Of a stretch of 64,000 nucleotides of DNA, positions 1 through 12,420 are shown in pieces. The DNA comes from Leucaena leucocephala (taxonomy: Eukaryota; Streptophyta; Magnoliopsida; Fabales; Fabaceae), in assembly GCA_037074615.1 (NCBI GenBank), contig CM073570.1:14553685-14617684 (forward strand). Reading direction: 5' to 3'. Positions within the stretch are counted from its first letter, which is position 1. Each line of letters opens with the position of its first letter. The position numbers and the translations under genes are program-made. The notes beneath the pieces are model-generated. The model saw only the letters and a program-made list of their open reading frames with translations. It was not told the DNA's origin and did no database searches.

Positions 1-727
1 TAATTTTTGAGAAAAATTTAAGAATGCCATCTAAAAACAAAGGAAAATTTAAGAAAAATCTCACATGATTTTTTTTTTTTGTGAGAATGATGCAATGACA
101 GTACCACTACTATATGTGTACAAAAATGACAGAGTATTAGAACTTTATATATATATATAAATTTATTAAATTATTCTTACCAATAAAATTTGTAATATAG
201 ACTTTGTCTTTAGATATGGTAGGTAGTACAAACTCACATTATATTTTAAAATATCTTAACAAAAAACTCCTCTTTAATGACTAGAGAAAAAAACAACAAA
301 AATCTATGTGAATTTCAAAATAATAATTTGGGTATTTGAATATCTAAAATGACATATTGGGTAGGAGATCCAATCTATTATTTGTAAATTTGAGTAAAAA
401 GACTAAATTACCCTTGAAAGTATTTGAAGGAGTTGGACAATGAAACTCAGAACAAAGTGAGAGAAAAAGCGGGAGAATGGAGCAGGAGATTATATTCTAA
501 CTTTCATCGAATATTTCTCTAAAAATGGCATTTCGGCCTGCGTTTGCAAGGATAGTAGCCATTCAATGATTGGATTTGCTGAATAAAACAAATAAAGCTA
601 GAACAAAAAAGAAGCAATCTAATTATAGTTGCCAAGAAACAAATTTTCAAAGAACAGAGGATATAAAGGAATGATTAATCCGATAAAAAAATAGAAAAAG
701 GTGGGAAAGTTGGATTAAAACAAACTA
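1..727. other. Gene-free AT-rich stretch
   Basis: I see no open frame with a recognisable domain, no RNA gene and no clear repeat boundary. It is AT-rich sequence leading into the tandem block that starts at about 728. Confidence 0.5.
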
Positions 728-1270
728 GTGGAAAAAACAAATAATGGAAAATGAATTAGGAATGAGATCAAAATATGGAGAATGAAGAAATGTTATTAAA
801 TTTGAGAGACTTGGTGAAGAGGGGGGGTTGGGTTTCAGAAATTGAAGAATTGATAAAGTTTGATGACTGACTATCTTCTCTTTCTAAAATACTATATTTT
901 TCTGGTGGAAGAAATAAGTAATAGAAAATGAATTAGAAAGAGGATCAAAATCTGGAGAATGAAAGAAGGTTATTAAATTTGAGAGATTTGGTGAAGAAAG
1001 GAGAGAGAGGTTGAGTTTTAGAAATTGAAGAATTGACACAATTGGGTGACTAACTATTTTCTCCCTCTAAAATACTCTATTTTTCTAGTGGAAGAAATAA
1101 GTAAATATAAAATGAATTAGGAAGAGGATCAAAATTTGAAAAATGAAAGAAGGTTATTAAATTTGAGAGATTTGGAGAAGAAGGAAGAGAGGGGTTGGGT
1201 TTCAGAAACTAAATAAAGAATTGACACAGTTTAATGATTGACCATCTTCTTCATTTGAAATACTCTATTT
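728..1270 (+). repeat. Three tandem units of about 180 bp
   Basis: Three head-to-tail copies begin at about 728, 905 and 1088, each opening with GTGGAA. Each contains the landmarks AATGAATTAG, TTATTAAATTTGAGAGA, a G-rich run, TTCAGAAA or TTTAGAAA, GAATTGA and a closing TACTCTATTTTTCT. The units differ by substitutions and short indels, so the triplication is not recent. The block runs directly into the 21-bp minisatellite. No coding frame is conserved between units. Confidence 0.85.
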
Positions 1271-2485
1271 TTCTATGTCATTGTTGAAGTTGTAAATCCC
1301 ATTATTGAAGATGCAAATCTCATTAGCAATAAGTTGCAATTTCAGTTGTAAACGTTATTGCAAGAGTTATAAATGTCATTAGACTAGTTGCAAATGACAT
1401 TACAGGAATTGCAGGTACCATTGTGGGAATTCCAGATTCTATTATGAGAGTTATAAATACCATTGGTAAAGTTATAAATCTCATTATGGAAGTGACAAAT
1501 ACTAGTGGGAGTTACAAATACCATTGATAAACTTGCAAATATCATTGGCAAAGTTGCAAATACAATTGTGTAAGTTATAAATATTATTGGCAAAGTTGCT
1601 TCTCCTCCATTGTGAGAGTTGCAAATACTATTAGCAAAATTACAAATATCATTATGAGAGTTGAAAATACTATTGGCAAATTTATGAATCCCATTGGCAA
1701 AGTTGCTTCTTCTCCATTGTATGAGTTATAAATATCATTATGAGAGTTATAAATACTATTGGTAAAGTTATAAATCCTATTGTGGAAGTGACAAATACCA
1801 GTAGGAGTTATAAATACTATTGACAAACTTATAAATACCATTGAAAAAGTTATAAATATTATTGTGGGAGTTGCAAATACTATTGATAAAGTTATTAATC
1901 CAATTGGTAAAGTTACTTTTTCTCCGTTGTGAGAGTTGCAAATATCATTGGTAAAGTTACAAATCCTATTGTGGAAGTGGCAAACACCAGTAGGAGTTAC
2001 AAATACTATTGACAAACTTACAAATATTATTAGAAAAGTTACAAATACTATTGTGGGAGTTGCAAATACTATTGGCAAAGTTGTTTCTTCTCCGTTGTGA
2101 GAGTTGTAAATATCATTGTGGGAGTTATAAATACTATTGACAAAATTGTAAATTCCATTGTAGGAATTGCAAATACTATTGACAAAGTTGTTAGTCACAT
2201 TTACAAAATTGCTTCTTCTCCGTTATAAGAGTTACAAATATCATTGTGGAAGTTGTAAATACCATTATGGGAGTTACAAATACTATTGATAAAATTACAA
2301 ACACAATTATCAAAATTACAAATATTATTGTCAAAGTTATAAATACCATTATGGAAGTTGCAAATACTATAGTTAGATTTGTAAATACTATTGGTAAAGT
2401 TGTAAATATCATTATAGAAGTGATAATTGATAAATACTATTATTAGAGTTATAAATATCATTAACAAAAATATCATTGGTAAAGT
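1268..2485. repeat. Minisatellite, 21-bp unit, over 50 copies
   Basis: About 1.2 kb of tandem units of the type GTTGCAAATACTATTGGCAAA (21 bp), with many variants. A longer 23-bp variant containing TTCTCCTCC or TTCTTCTCC recurs at about 1595, 1702, 1911, 2081 and 2211, giving a loose higher-order pattern. Because 21 is a multiple of 3, long stop-free frames occur on both strands, with 7-residue peptide repeats such as IYNSHNG and IVFATPT. These are a by-product of the repeat; the 23-bp units shift the frame, so the peptide pattern switches between registers. Confidence 0.9.
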
Positions 2486-5138
2486 GAAGGTTAGTTTAGT
2501 TTTTACCCATAAATTTATAAATAATATATTGTGTCTCCTGCCTAATCTATCTCTTTTTAATATTGAGATGTCTAATTTATTTTTATAAAATTAAAATGGA
2601 CTTGTTTTTATCTTTTCCTTTGATTATTTACTCACCACCCATCAAAGTGTTATTCTCAAAATTATCCCTATTTAATTATGGGTATGCGTGGAAAGAACAG
2701 AAAAAAATTTCAGACAAAAACTCTTTGATCTACGTTTTTGACAACTACCTGCTATATTCAAAGATGGATGGAATGATAATTTCCTTTATAATCAAGATTT
2801 TAACTAATTTAAGAGAAACAGGAAATTATATATATATATATATTATTTTTTTTGTTTATTCTCTTTATATATATATATTATTTTTTTTGTTTATTCTCTT
2901 TCTTTTTTTAATATTAATCAAATCCTATTATTAATTATCTTAAATTTAAGATTTATAGTTATCTCCCTCTTTTAAGAACTACAATCAAAATCTAAAAAAA
3001 TATAGCGAAATTTTATATTACTATATCCCTTTAAGTCTTATTCTCTTTTTAAATTATATAGAAGTTTTATATATTAGATTTGAGATCTCAAATTATTAAT
3101 TTATACGTGTCATTAAAAAAACCCCATCAAAAATCTCATTTTACTTTCACTAACCAGTATTCATGTTCTTTAAATGATCAACATATTTTTCATATGACTT
3201 TTCTATGTCACCTTCTGATCCACAATATACTGTACACAGGAATTTGTGAAAATAATGCAGATGGAATTTAATGTTGAATTTAATTTATAATTGGTTTAAC
3301 GTAGCTTTCGTATGGCTACGTCAAAAGACACGATCTATATTGAAGATATGATGGTAGGCTTAACGTGGTAGACCCCAAAATAATAATAATAATAGAAATA
3401 ATAGGACCAAAGGTCGTTTTCTTTACTCTGTACGGGGAGGATTGACTATAAAATACGAAAAATCGTTTACTTGATTAATATAGTATTTTTTTTAATTCTA
3501 AATATAAGAATTATATAATAAATTTAATTTATTATAATTATAAGATTTTAATCTATTTTATCTTATAAAATTATAATTTATCTTTTTAAGTATCTCTATA
3601 TGATAAAACATATTAATTAGGTTTTTATTGAATATAGGTCAAATTTATATAATTAAATATAATATTTTAAAAAAATTAATATATAATTATTAAAAATAAT
3701 TTTTTATTTAATTTTTTAATTTATATAAATTATTAAATATATAATATATTAAAAACACGAGGAAATATATAGGGAGACTAGACGTGTTCCATAATTTGCA
3801 TTTTTCACAATTTTAGGAAATCACTTTGTTATTTTAGCTAACTTAGGAACAGGGAAAATTCTAAAAATATTATCTAAATTTTAAATTAGTTTCATTTCTT
3901 ACATTTTAATAGCTATTGAATATACTACTTAATAAGTAAATAATAACACATTTTATATTAAATAATATATTTATATGATTTCTCTATATAGTTATCACAT
4001 GTAGTTAGTGGCCCTAATTTGATGCTAAACTTCTCAATTTCTTGAAGTTTCAAAACTAATGCTATTTTAATTCTAAATATAATAGTTAATTATGTTAGTT
4101 TTATTTATACATATAAGACCTCAATTCATGTTAACTATAATATTTATTATTATTTTTAAATTAATTTATTCAATTTATAAATTAATATATAATATAATAC
4201 TCACCTAGTATTATTTATAAGTAATTTTTTTTTCATATTTTACACATATCAAGAAAAATTTTAAACCTTATTAATTATACTAACCATAAAATTCAATAAT
4301 TTTTTTTAATTTTATCCACATTTAATATATATTATATCTCATAGAAATAAAGTTAACGTAATAATAAATGAAAGATAAAATAGTAAAATTATATAAAAAA
4401 TTTCTCTCTCTATTTTATAAATAGGATTAAAATAAATTTTCTCTCTTTCTTACTATACAAGGGTGTTTTATGTTACGCTCATTATAATTAAGTAGTCTAT
4501 AGATTTTTTAATCTATCAGAATGAATTAAATAGCTGTTAAATTATGGATCCAAAGAGTATTTAATATAATTTCTTTATTAAGACCTCTTAATTTGAGTTA
4601 TGCTTGGGGCTCAACGATATTACTTTTTATGCTACAAATATGGGTGAAGCAAACATTTTTGAAATTCTTAGTGATTAAGCATATTTAATTTAATTCATAA
4701 TCTTTTTTGTCAATGTTAAAATTTACACACATGTACGTAGCCTTAATTATATCAAAGATATGGATATAAGTTATAATGTTCTTACATAAGAAATAACTCT
4801 TCACTTGAGACTTTTTTTTTTTTAAATGAGGGACAATTTTATTATTTACTAAGTAAAACGATATATAAAAAAATTTATAATTTTTTCACTTGAGACTTAT
4901 TTAAAGAAAATTATTGATGATGTCAATTTTTAAAATAAATCAATCTTTTTACTAACAATATAATAGCTTGTTCAATAAATAAACTATTGGTTAAGCTTAT
5001 AAGCTGTTTTATCATAGTAAGAAAAAAAAATATATTTAAATTTTAAAAAATTTACTTATTTAAAAATATGAAAATTGTTTGCACTTTACGCCTTGAAAGA
5101 GATTATATTTTTATTTAAATTAAATAAAAAAATAATAG
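2486..5138. other. Gene-free AT-rich stretch
   Basis: Very AT-rich, with short poly-A and poly-T runs and TA tracts (around 2830 and 2865). The small open frames at 2563-2934 and 3080-3271 are low-complexity and match no family I know. The one structured item is the dispersed repeat at about 3490-3745. Confidence 0.5.
3490..3745 (+). repeat. Dispersed AT-rich repeat, MITE-like
   Basis: It shares an ordered set of landmarks with about 43660-43875 and 47719-47985: TTTTAAATATAA, an ATCTATTTTATCTT-type stretch, AAATTATAATTT, ACATATTAAT, AATATAATATTTTA and AAAAATTAA. The copies are strongly diverged. The order of landmarks and the length (about 200-260 bp) suggest an old Stowaway-like MITE, but I could not define clean terminal inverted repeats. 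Confidence 0.5.
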
Positions 5139-5290
5139 TTGGTTCAAGTGGTTCATCAATATTATTTATTTCACATTAATAATGTGTTAAATTCGAGTCT
5201 TATTTATAAATGAAATGATCTAAGGTTGGGAGGGGCTTATTAATATAACTCTAGAAATTAAACCAATTGGTATTATTAAAAAAGATACAT
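5139..5290 (+). repeat. SINE-like sequence, second type
   Basis: It begins GTTGGTTCAAGTGGTTCATC, which resembles a tRNA-derived A box, and about 50 bp on contains TTAAATTCGAGTC, close to the pol III B box (GWTCRANNC). This spacing is typical of plant tRNA-type SINEs. The 3' end runs into A-rich sequence near 5290. It differs from the five-copy SINE family described elsewhere in the window. Only one copy is clear, so the call is tentative. Confidence 0.45.
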
Positions 5291-5870
5291 ATATTTGTTA
5301 ATTTTTAATATTTAAAGTGACATCTAGTTAGTGGATTTTTCTAGAAAGGAATATCCAAATTTATGAGAAAATAACAACACATATTCTTATTTCTCGGCAA
5401 TAAAGAACCTTTTCTTGTCTTTTCCAAGCATTTTCATGACAAATGCATGTACCTCCATTATTGATCTCATATTAATTTTAAATCTAAATAGATGTCTTTC
5501 AAAAAAAAAAAAAATCAAAGTACAAGATATTCAACTCTGTTATATGATATATGAAATCATATTCTTGACGTATCACAATTATTGTAAGTTAATAATAATA
5601 AACATTGATACAATTTTTGTCTCTTGAGTTTTTTTTCTTTTAAAATATTTGTCCCTATAATTCTAAAAATAAAAACTAGATTATTTTGTTATATGAGAAA
5701 CTAAAACTAAAATGGTAATAAATTTAAGGAACAAAAGATTATATTAATCCTAATAATAATAAAAATAGAAAAATAGGAAAAATCTCTTATTAAAAATTTA
5801 ATTAGTGATAATGACCTAAATTAGCACTTTGTGAGTGCAAGAATTTATTGAGTATTTCTTACTAATAAAA

Positions 5871-6604
5871 TGTGTATTTAGATAGAATTTTAGAAAATGA
5901 CTTGTAGAAAAAAAAGGTTCTGCTTTGGACAGCTTTTATAAAATGGTTTTTGAAGAAGAGCTTATAGAAAAAAAAAGTAATTTTGAATAAATAAGTGTTT
6001 GGATAGTTATTTTTAGAATGACTTTTATGATTGATAAATTATCAGAAAGTGTATGAGATAGAAATTAAAAAAAGAACAATTGTAGGCCACATTGTTCATC
6101 CTCTCATTCGCTTCTGGACACTACTGACGGTAGCGATGATGGTGAGCAACTCTTAGCGATGGTGAGTAGTAACAACTCGTGCACGACGATAAATCTGGAC
6201 GACGAGCAGCGACCCAGTGACCCACCGACTATGGCGACCTAGCATGGACGACGATGGTAGTGACGGCAACTTTGGCGACCCAGTGTGGATAGCGACTCAG
6301 CGACCTAGTATGGATGACGACAACTCATGACCCACCATGGACAACGACGATAGTGACGGTGACAACTTGTAGAGGAGAAAGAGAAAGAGGAGAGAGAAGA
6401 AGGGAGAATAGGGAAAATAAGGGTAAAATAGTAATTGGGTAGTTTATAAATTTTTTTACTGTTCTAAAAGATAGTCTTACTAGCTTATCTGAAACTATGA
6501 TTTTGCTCAAAAGTATTTATGGACAAATATAAATATTTATTTTTAATTTTTTTAAAATTAAAATTTGAGTCATAAATCTTTTTAAAACTTACCAAATAGG
6601 CCCA
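5871..6604 (+). mobile_element. Foldback/MITE-like element, long form (copy 1)
   Basis: One end is TGTGTATTTAGATAG and the other is TACCAAATAGGCCCA, an imperfect inverted pair of the (T)GTTTGGATA type. Shared internal landmarks are: GAAAATGACTT, GCTTATAGAAAA, GAATAAATAAGTGTTTGGATAG, a purine-rich AGAGGAGAGAG block, then GTAATTGGGTAGTT, ACTGTTC and AAAATTAAAATTTGAG. This copy has a GC-rich core at about 6090-6360 with many GACGAC, GCGATGG and GACCCA motifs, shared with the copy at 10693 and absent from the shorter copies. No transposase is encoded. The element is probably non-autonomous. Confidence 0.75.
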
Positions 6605-6680
6605 AAGTTTTTAATGAGAAACTTTTATCTAATTTTTCCAGATAATAATCTAGCTTCTAAAAATCTTAAGGCTTGCATTA

Positions 6681-7200
6681 TGGGCCCGTTTGGATAGGAT
6701 TTTAAAAACGGGCTTATGAAAAAAAAGGGCTTTTAAACAGATTATAGAAAAGGGCTTTTGGAGAAGAGATTATGAAAAAAAAGTGGTTTTGAATAAATGA
6801 GTGTTTGGATAGTTATTTATAGAAGGGATTTTATTATTAGTAAATTACGAAAAAGGGTATGAGTATTAAATGAGGAGAGATAAGAGATAAGAGGAGAGAG
6901 GAGAGAGGGTGTAAGAAAGAAAATAGAGAAAAAGTAGGAGAGAGGAGAGAGGGTGTAAGAAAAAGTAGGAGAGAGGGTGTAAGAAAAAGTAGGGGTAATA
7001 TAGTAATTAGTTAGTTCAAACGTGGTTTACTGTTCCAAAAGCTACTCTGACCAGCTTTTCTGAAACCTTAGTTTTAAACCAGAGTTTAGTCCAAAAGCCC
7101 GTTTGAACAAATATGACTGTTTGTTTTAAAATTTCTCTAAACCTAAGTTTTGAGCCAAACCTTGGTTTAAAACCAAGGTTTGGATTTTTCCAAACAGGCA
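6681..7200 (+). mobile_element. Foldback/MITE-like element, short form (copy 2)
   Basis: It starts GGGCCCGTTTGGATAGGATT and ends TTTTTCCAAACAGGCA, an inverted pair. It has the same inner landmarks as copy 1 but no GC-rich core; instead a purine-rich block at about 6870-6985 contains an internal duplication of GTAAGAAAAAGTAGG. It lies only about 80 bp from copy 1, in the same orientation. The inner arms GGTTTAAAACC and CCAAACCTTGG are strongly palindromic. Confidence 0.8.
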
Positions 7201-10200
7201 GTATATTGCATGATCTGATTTGGAATATGCGTTATATCGTTTGGACCATATTAACCACTATACTATTTAGGGTATAAATCACTTTAAAAGGGATGGTGTT
7301 ATCTGCTTTGTCTCATACTAATAAAGTGATAATCTAATCTCTAACAGCCCTCATTATCTTAAACCACTTAATTAATTCCACTTTCATTACGTCACCTCAT
7401 TTTTTTTTCTTCTTCCTTCCTTTAAACTTTATGTGATTTCTTCCCTTGGCCCATCTTTTAGGTACAAGATTCTTTAAGATAATTTTAAATTAAAAAAAAT
7501 TCAACCACGCCTTTTTATCACTTTTACTCTCTCCAATATTTTTAAGATATAAATAATTAAATTAAGTACGTTAAAAGGTTAATTTAGTTAAAAACAATAA
7601 ATATGTAAAAATATATTCTATGTGAACAAAATCTATCCAATAATAAATAGAATAAATAATTATATTATTCATATAAAAAATTTAATTTTGTGACATATAA
7701 TTATAATAATTTTTTTTACCTTCTAAATAGAATCATATAAGTAATTTATTTTTAAAAAATAATACACCCTTATTTATGGAAAGAGAGAGTGAGTAAGAGA
7801 GAGACTAATTTGAAACCATACTGACCAATAATTAACAAGATAAAAAGAAAAATAATACTAAAAAATTTAGATAAACTATTCATATCTCTTATAAATAGAA
7901 ATATGAGATCTCTGCAAAAATTCTCGAATATAAGATTGGGGAATTATTAATTTTCAAATGTCATCATAGTATAATATTTCAAAGGGAGAATCATAGCAAG
8001 TTACATAATTTATTATATAGAATTTATAGCTAATTTTGCACACTTCTAAGTCAAATACGGTTATTTACATAGATCATATGGCTCATATTCTATACTCTTA
8101 ATTTGTTTAATTGAATATAATTTTAAATTATATATTGATATACTAATACATCAATACAAACAATAAAATTTATAGTAAGTAATTAACAAGTAATAATTAA
8201 TACAATTTTTTAAAATAAAAATTGCTGAAAAAATCAGTCACTTGTAAAATTTATTGTATAATTAAAAGTATTTAAGAATTTAGGGCCTTGAGTGATGCAA
8301 TTCATCTTTATCAGATATAACTTTTTTGTAATTGTGTGCATGATTTTAAACTATGTACAAATATTTCTATTTTTATATAGTTAAAAATATATTATATACA
8401 ATTAAAAAAGAGTTATATTTATTAAAAATAAATTGGATTAGAGTTCTAAAATAAAATTTAGCTAATAAATTTTGTAACGAGGGACTTTTCAGCAATTGAC
8501 TATTTTTTAAAATTATGTGTAATTATATATATATATATATATTTGACACATTTTGTATAAGGATTGGAGGAATATTGGCTCGGGGGATGATTCTTTTCTA
8601 TTTTGAGCCAACCAAAATATATTATTCGTATAACGTGACACAACTTGAAAGATCATAGATTATTGAATTGTTGCATTATCCTCATGATTTTACAGATATT
8701 TGGAATCTTAAACTTTTCGTGAATGACTCAAATCAATTTTAATCAACCTGAGAGTGTTTGGTAAAAGGAAAAGAAAAGTTTTTTCTCTCTCTCTCTCTAC
8801 AACCATAAGATATATAAGATTTATTATGCTTAAATAAATTATCCCTTATTTAGTAATATTTTTTGTACTCATAGGTACATAAAATATTTTTGACAAACCA
8901 AATTATTTTTTATATTTTATTTTTTATTTCTTTTTCTTAATGTCGTGTGGTTCATGTTGAGCAATTCCCCCCCCCCTTTTTTGTAATTTCTCGAGAGATA
9001 AATTATGCAACCAACCAAAGCCATTTTGCTAATTTCGTATTTTTAAGAAAATCACTCTTATGGTATGTTTAATGGGATAAAAGAGTTTTTAATAAAAATA
9101 AAAATATAATTAATCTAAAAATATATTTTATGAGTTAGAAATGAGTATATAATTAATGTATATTTTTCATAACTTAAGATAAAATGATCTAAAATATTTT
9201 TTTTATAACTTGAAAAAAGTTAAAATTACCCAATAATTTTATAATTTAGAATAAAATGATCTAAAATATTTCACTTTAATTTCTCATATCTCATTTTTTA
9301 ATTTTTTAGATAGAATTGAAATGACTAAAAATATTAAAAATATAAATAATTTTTATTATATTTTATAAGATTTAATTTATAGTATAATTTATATTATAAA
9401 TCAAGTTTTATATGAAGAAATGAGAAAACATCTACTCGGAAATGAGAAAATATCTACTCCTTGTTGATTTTTCCAAAACATAATATTTCTTATGATGATG
9501 ATGATATACTATTGTTGGACAAAAAGGAACAAATAAGTCGGATTTGACCAAATTCCTTATATTTACTTGATTTGATTGGGCATTTACCAAACTGATCGGC
9601 CACGTCTCCATCCCTAATTGTATCAATTAATTGAGTTTTATTTTTTTTAATTAATAATGCCAATACGAAAATGAAATTTGTGTTAAATCTAGTTATGTCT
9701 ATTGAGTTAGCCAACTCCAAAGAATGATCAGTTGTAATGTCCTAAATACCCTCAACTGTTTTTTCATTTGTCTCATCAATCATTGAATATGAAAATTTAA
9801 AATTGTTGGTTGTAGCTGCTAAATTGTCAACTACACCATTAAATAAGTAAATAAAAATATAAAAAGAACGTGAATGAATTTAAATAACAAACAAACTCAA
9901 AATAATTAAGTCCAAATCATCAATCACACGAACACACAATTAAAATTTAATTTCATTTACCATATGAAAGATGAACATACTTACACTAATTTTCATAATA
10001 TATCACGTAAACATATGATCAACCGAATTGTGAAAAACTAAGAAATAATTTATCGTGTATAGGTTCAATTGATAAAAAGATGATACATATATTTATTTAA
10101 AACATTTTTAATCTCTAAAGAATACTATTTTATTGTGGTTCTAGTGATAGTATTTGGAGAGATATTTTAATTATTGAATACTTAAATTTATATTTAAAAG

Positions 10201-10692
10201 TAATAAATATCTCATTCTATTTGATATTGATACTGTTTGGAAGAAAAGAAATTATCCTAATTTTAAATTGTGTATAATTTTAATTTTTTTTTAATTCTAT
10301 AAAAAGAAGAAGGAGAGGAGGAATAAAAGAAAAAGAAGGTATCATAACCATAACGTTTGTACCTTGGAGGATCTCCCACGTGAAGCGCCTTAAATATGCA
10401 TAACAGCTCATATCCAAAACCAACAGGCTTTTCTTTTTCTTTTTCTTTTTTTCAAAAATATTAATTTTTAAGATCAAAAGTTGAAGTGAATTGGATTCTA
10501 AAAGCTTGTGCTAGTACTAGTCAGCATTGTTTTAAAATCCAAGCTCTTCCTTTTGACTAGATTTGGTAGCGGTTTGGTTTGGATCAGAAAATTGATTTTA
10601 AAATTAAATGGGCCATTAAGCCGAAATCTAAAACAGTTTTGAGAGAACCGGATGAGTTTTGAACTTGGTGAAAATTTTTAAAATAAATAACT
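7201..10692. other. Gene-free AT-rich stretch
   Basis: No gene is recognisable. Contents are short TA and CT tracts (about 8525-8545 and 8785-8800), a poly-C run near 8967, and one dispersed repeat at about 10045-10275. The short minus-strand open frames near 9432-9720 and 10280-10477 have no recognisable domain. Confidence 0.5.
10045..10275 (+). repeat. Dispersed repeat of unknown class (R3)
   Basis: It shares landmarks with about 13500-13700, 49405-49640 and 58900-59070, plus partial copies near 61376-61455 and, inverted, 59585-59705. Landmarks in order are: an opening like TTCAATTGATAAAA, then AGAATA(C/T)TATTTTATT, TTTAT(A)TTTAAAAGTAAT, a TTTGATATTGATA stretch, AGAAAAGAAATT, and a T-rich tail. 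The opening resembles a tRNA A box, so it may be a SINE, but I find no convincing B box. Confidence 0.55.
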
Positions 10693-11433
10693 ATGTGTGT
10701 GGATAAAATTTTAGAAAAAAATTTATAAAAAAAAAGTTTTTTGGTAGCTTTTAAAAAAATATTTCTGTAGAAGAAGAGTTTATAGAAAAAAAATAGTTTT
10801 AAACAAATAAGTGTTTTGATAGTTATATTTAGAATAACTTTTTATATATTAGTAAATTATTAGAAATTGTATGAGATAGAAAATAAAATTAAACTATAAA
10901 TACTATTCATCTTGTCTGTAACCCACGGCTTGAGTGACCATCGCGAGCGAAGACTAACGATGGTGATAGCAACCCACAATGAGTAGCGATGGCGAGTAGT
11001 GACCAACAACCCACGAGTTGTGACCCACAACGAGCAGTGATGTCGATGACCACGAGTTGCGAGCGTTGACCCACCGCGTATTCTCTTTGTGTCATGACAG
11101 TGACCACTGCATGTTCTCTCTGAGCTACAATGACGGAGATGGCGACATGGTGGGTCGCAAGCCATGAGTTGACGCTGAAGGAGAAGAAGAGAGAGAGGAG
11201 AGAATAGGAAAAAATAAGGATAAAATAATAAATAGGTACCCCATAAACTCTTTTACTGTTCCAAAAGCTAGTTCTACCAGCTTATTTGAAACCGTGGTTT
11301 TAAACTATGATTTTATCTAGAATCATTTATAGACAAATATGATTATTTATTTTAATTTTTTTTAAACTGAGATTTAGGCTAGAAGCCATTTTAAAACTTT
11401 AAAACCAAAATTTTAAGAATAACCAAACATGCC
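10693..11433 (+). mobile_element. Foldback/MITE-like element, long form (copy 3)
   Basis: It opens TGTGTGTGGATAAAATTTTAG and closes AACCAAACATGCCC. The arms match the other copies of this family. Like copy 1 it has a GC-rich core, here at about 10905-11170, with CCCACGAG, GCGATGG and GAGTAGTGACC motifs. The minus-strand open frames across the core are accidental and low in complexity. The shared core in two of ten copies defines a long subfamily of about 735-745 bp. Confidence 0.75.
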
Positions 11434-11593
11434 CTATATGATAAAAATCAATAGATTTTTAAATTATTTATATTCATATGTTTTATTATGTTATTAAAAA
11501 CTTTATATACGAAAGTGTTATTACGTTAAAATTAGACATACTACTCACCATATTTAAACATACCTCCTTGGGGTATTTGTTTTTATAAATTTA

Positions 11594-11597
<4 letters not shown>

Positions 11598-11639
<42 letters not shown>
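11598..11639. repeat. (AT)21 microsatellite
   Basis: 42 bp of uninterrupted AT dinucleotides, followed by GTGCGTGTGTT. Confidence 0.95.
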
Positions 11640-11642
<3 letters not shown>

Positions 11643-12264
11643 CGTGTGTTATGCATCTAATTATTTTTCCATCAATTTTTATTTAATTATTACATTACCG
11701 AGTTGGCTGTTGATCTATTCAGTTGGACTATAAAAAGTAAAACCTACTAACCTTTACAATTTAATGTCTAATTCAACTTTTAATAACATCGTTAGGCACG
11801 TCTCATAACTCAATCACTACTTGGAGAATTAATTAATTATTTATTAATAAAATTTTTATACCAACCATAAAATTTAAACCTATATTTTTATAAATTTTTA
11901 TATTAATTATAAAATTTAAATACGTGTTTTTATAAAGTATAAGATGAAAGTTGTGTGATGCCTAAGTTGCAAGATGATTTCCATTTTACCTAATATAATA
12001 ATATTTTTTTATCCTAAATATATTATCTAATTAATGAGTAGATTTTAATCTAAAATATGAGATATATTTTTTAAAATTTATATTTTTTAAATTATCCATA
12101 TTAATATTCTCTCAACGATAATCAAATAAAAAAATAAAAGAAAAAATTAAAAATAATTATAATATATTTTTTAAAAAAATTATAATAATTAATTTAAGTA
12201 CTTAAATAGGATATTTTAAATCCTTTGCCGCAATTCACTAAGGGTGAGAAGGGGGATAAGCTTT
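11640..12264. other. Gene-free AT-rich stretch
   Basis: AT-rich sequence with no open frame, RNA gene or repeat that I can name. Confidence 0.4.
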
Positions 12265-12420
12265 GACTCTTCTACTTAAACCAAACAATGTGCTCTTGAA
12301 AAAGCACCATCAACATTAATCTTTACAGTACCTTCTACCGCTGCCTCCCAAAGCAACTTCCTCACAACCTTCCCTCCTTACTCACCAATTTGTCATCAAT
12401 AGCTTTTGCACTCCATATCA
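12265..12420 (-). mobile_element. Retroelement RNase H-like fragment
   Basis: On the minus strand the stretch from about 12345 to 12285 reads WEAAVEGTVKINVDGAF followed by SRAHC. The core KINVDGAF in a W-x(n)-G-x-x-K context is the signature at the start of the plant RVT_3/RNase H-like domain found at the 3' end of many non-LTR retrotransposons. The frame stops soon after and nothing else of the element is recognisable, so this is a short dead remnant. It could also be a captured piece of a domesticated RNase H-like gene. Confidence 0.6.

Noticed and set aside
1384..2476. Several open frames of 66-204 codons on both strands across the minisatellite
   Set aside because: They arise because the 21-bp unit is a multiple of three. 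The peptides are pure 7-residue repeats, the register changes at each 23-bp unit, and no start, signal or domain supports a gene.
1268..2485. The minisatellite as a CRISPR-like array
   Set aside because: The units are contiguous with no unique spacers, and the window is plant nuclear DNA.
10860..11165. A 101-codon minus-strand frame rich in His, Arg and Cys, and the similar frame at 6325-6510
   Set aside because: Both lie in the GC-rich cores or arms of foldback elements, where stop codons are rare by composition. They are not conserved between the two elements as protein.
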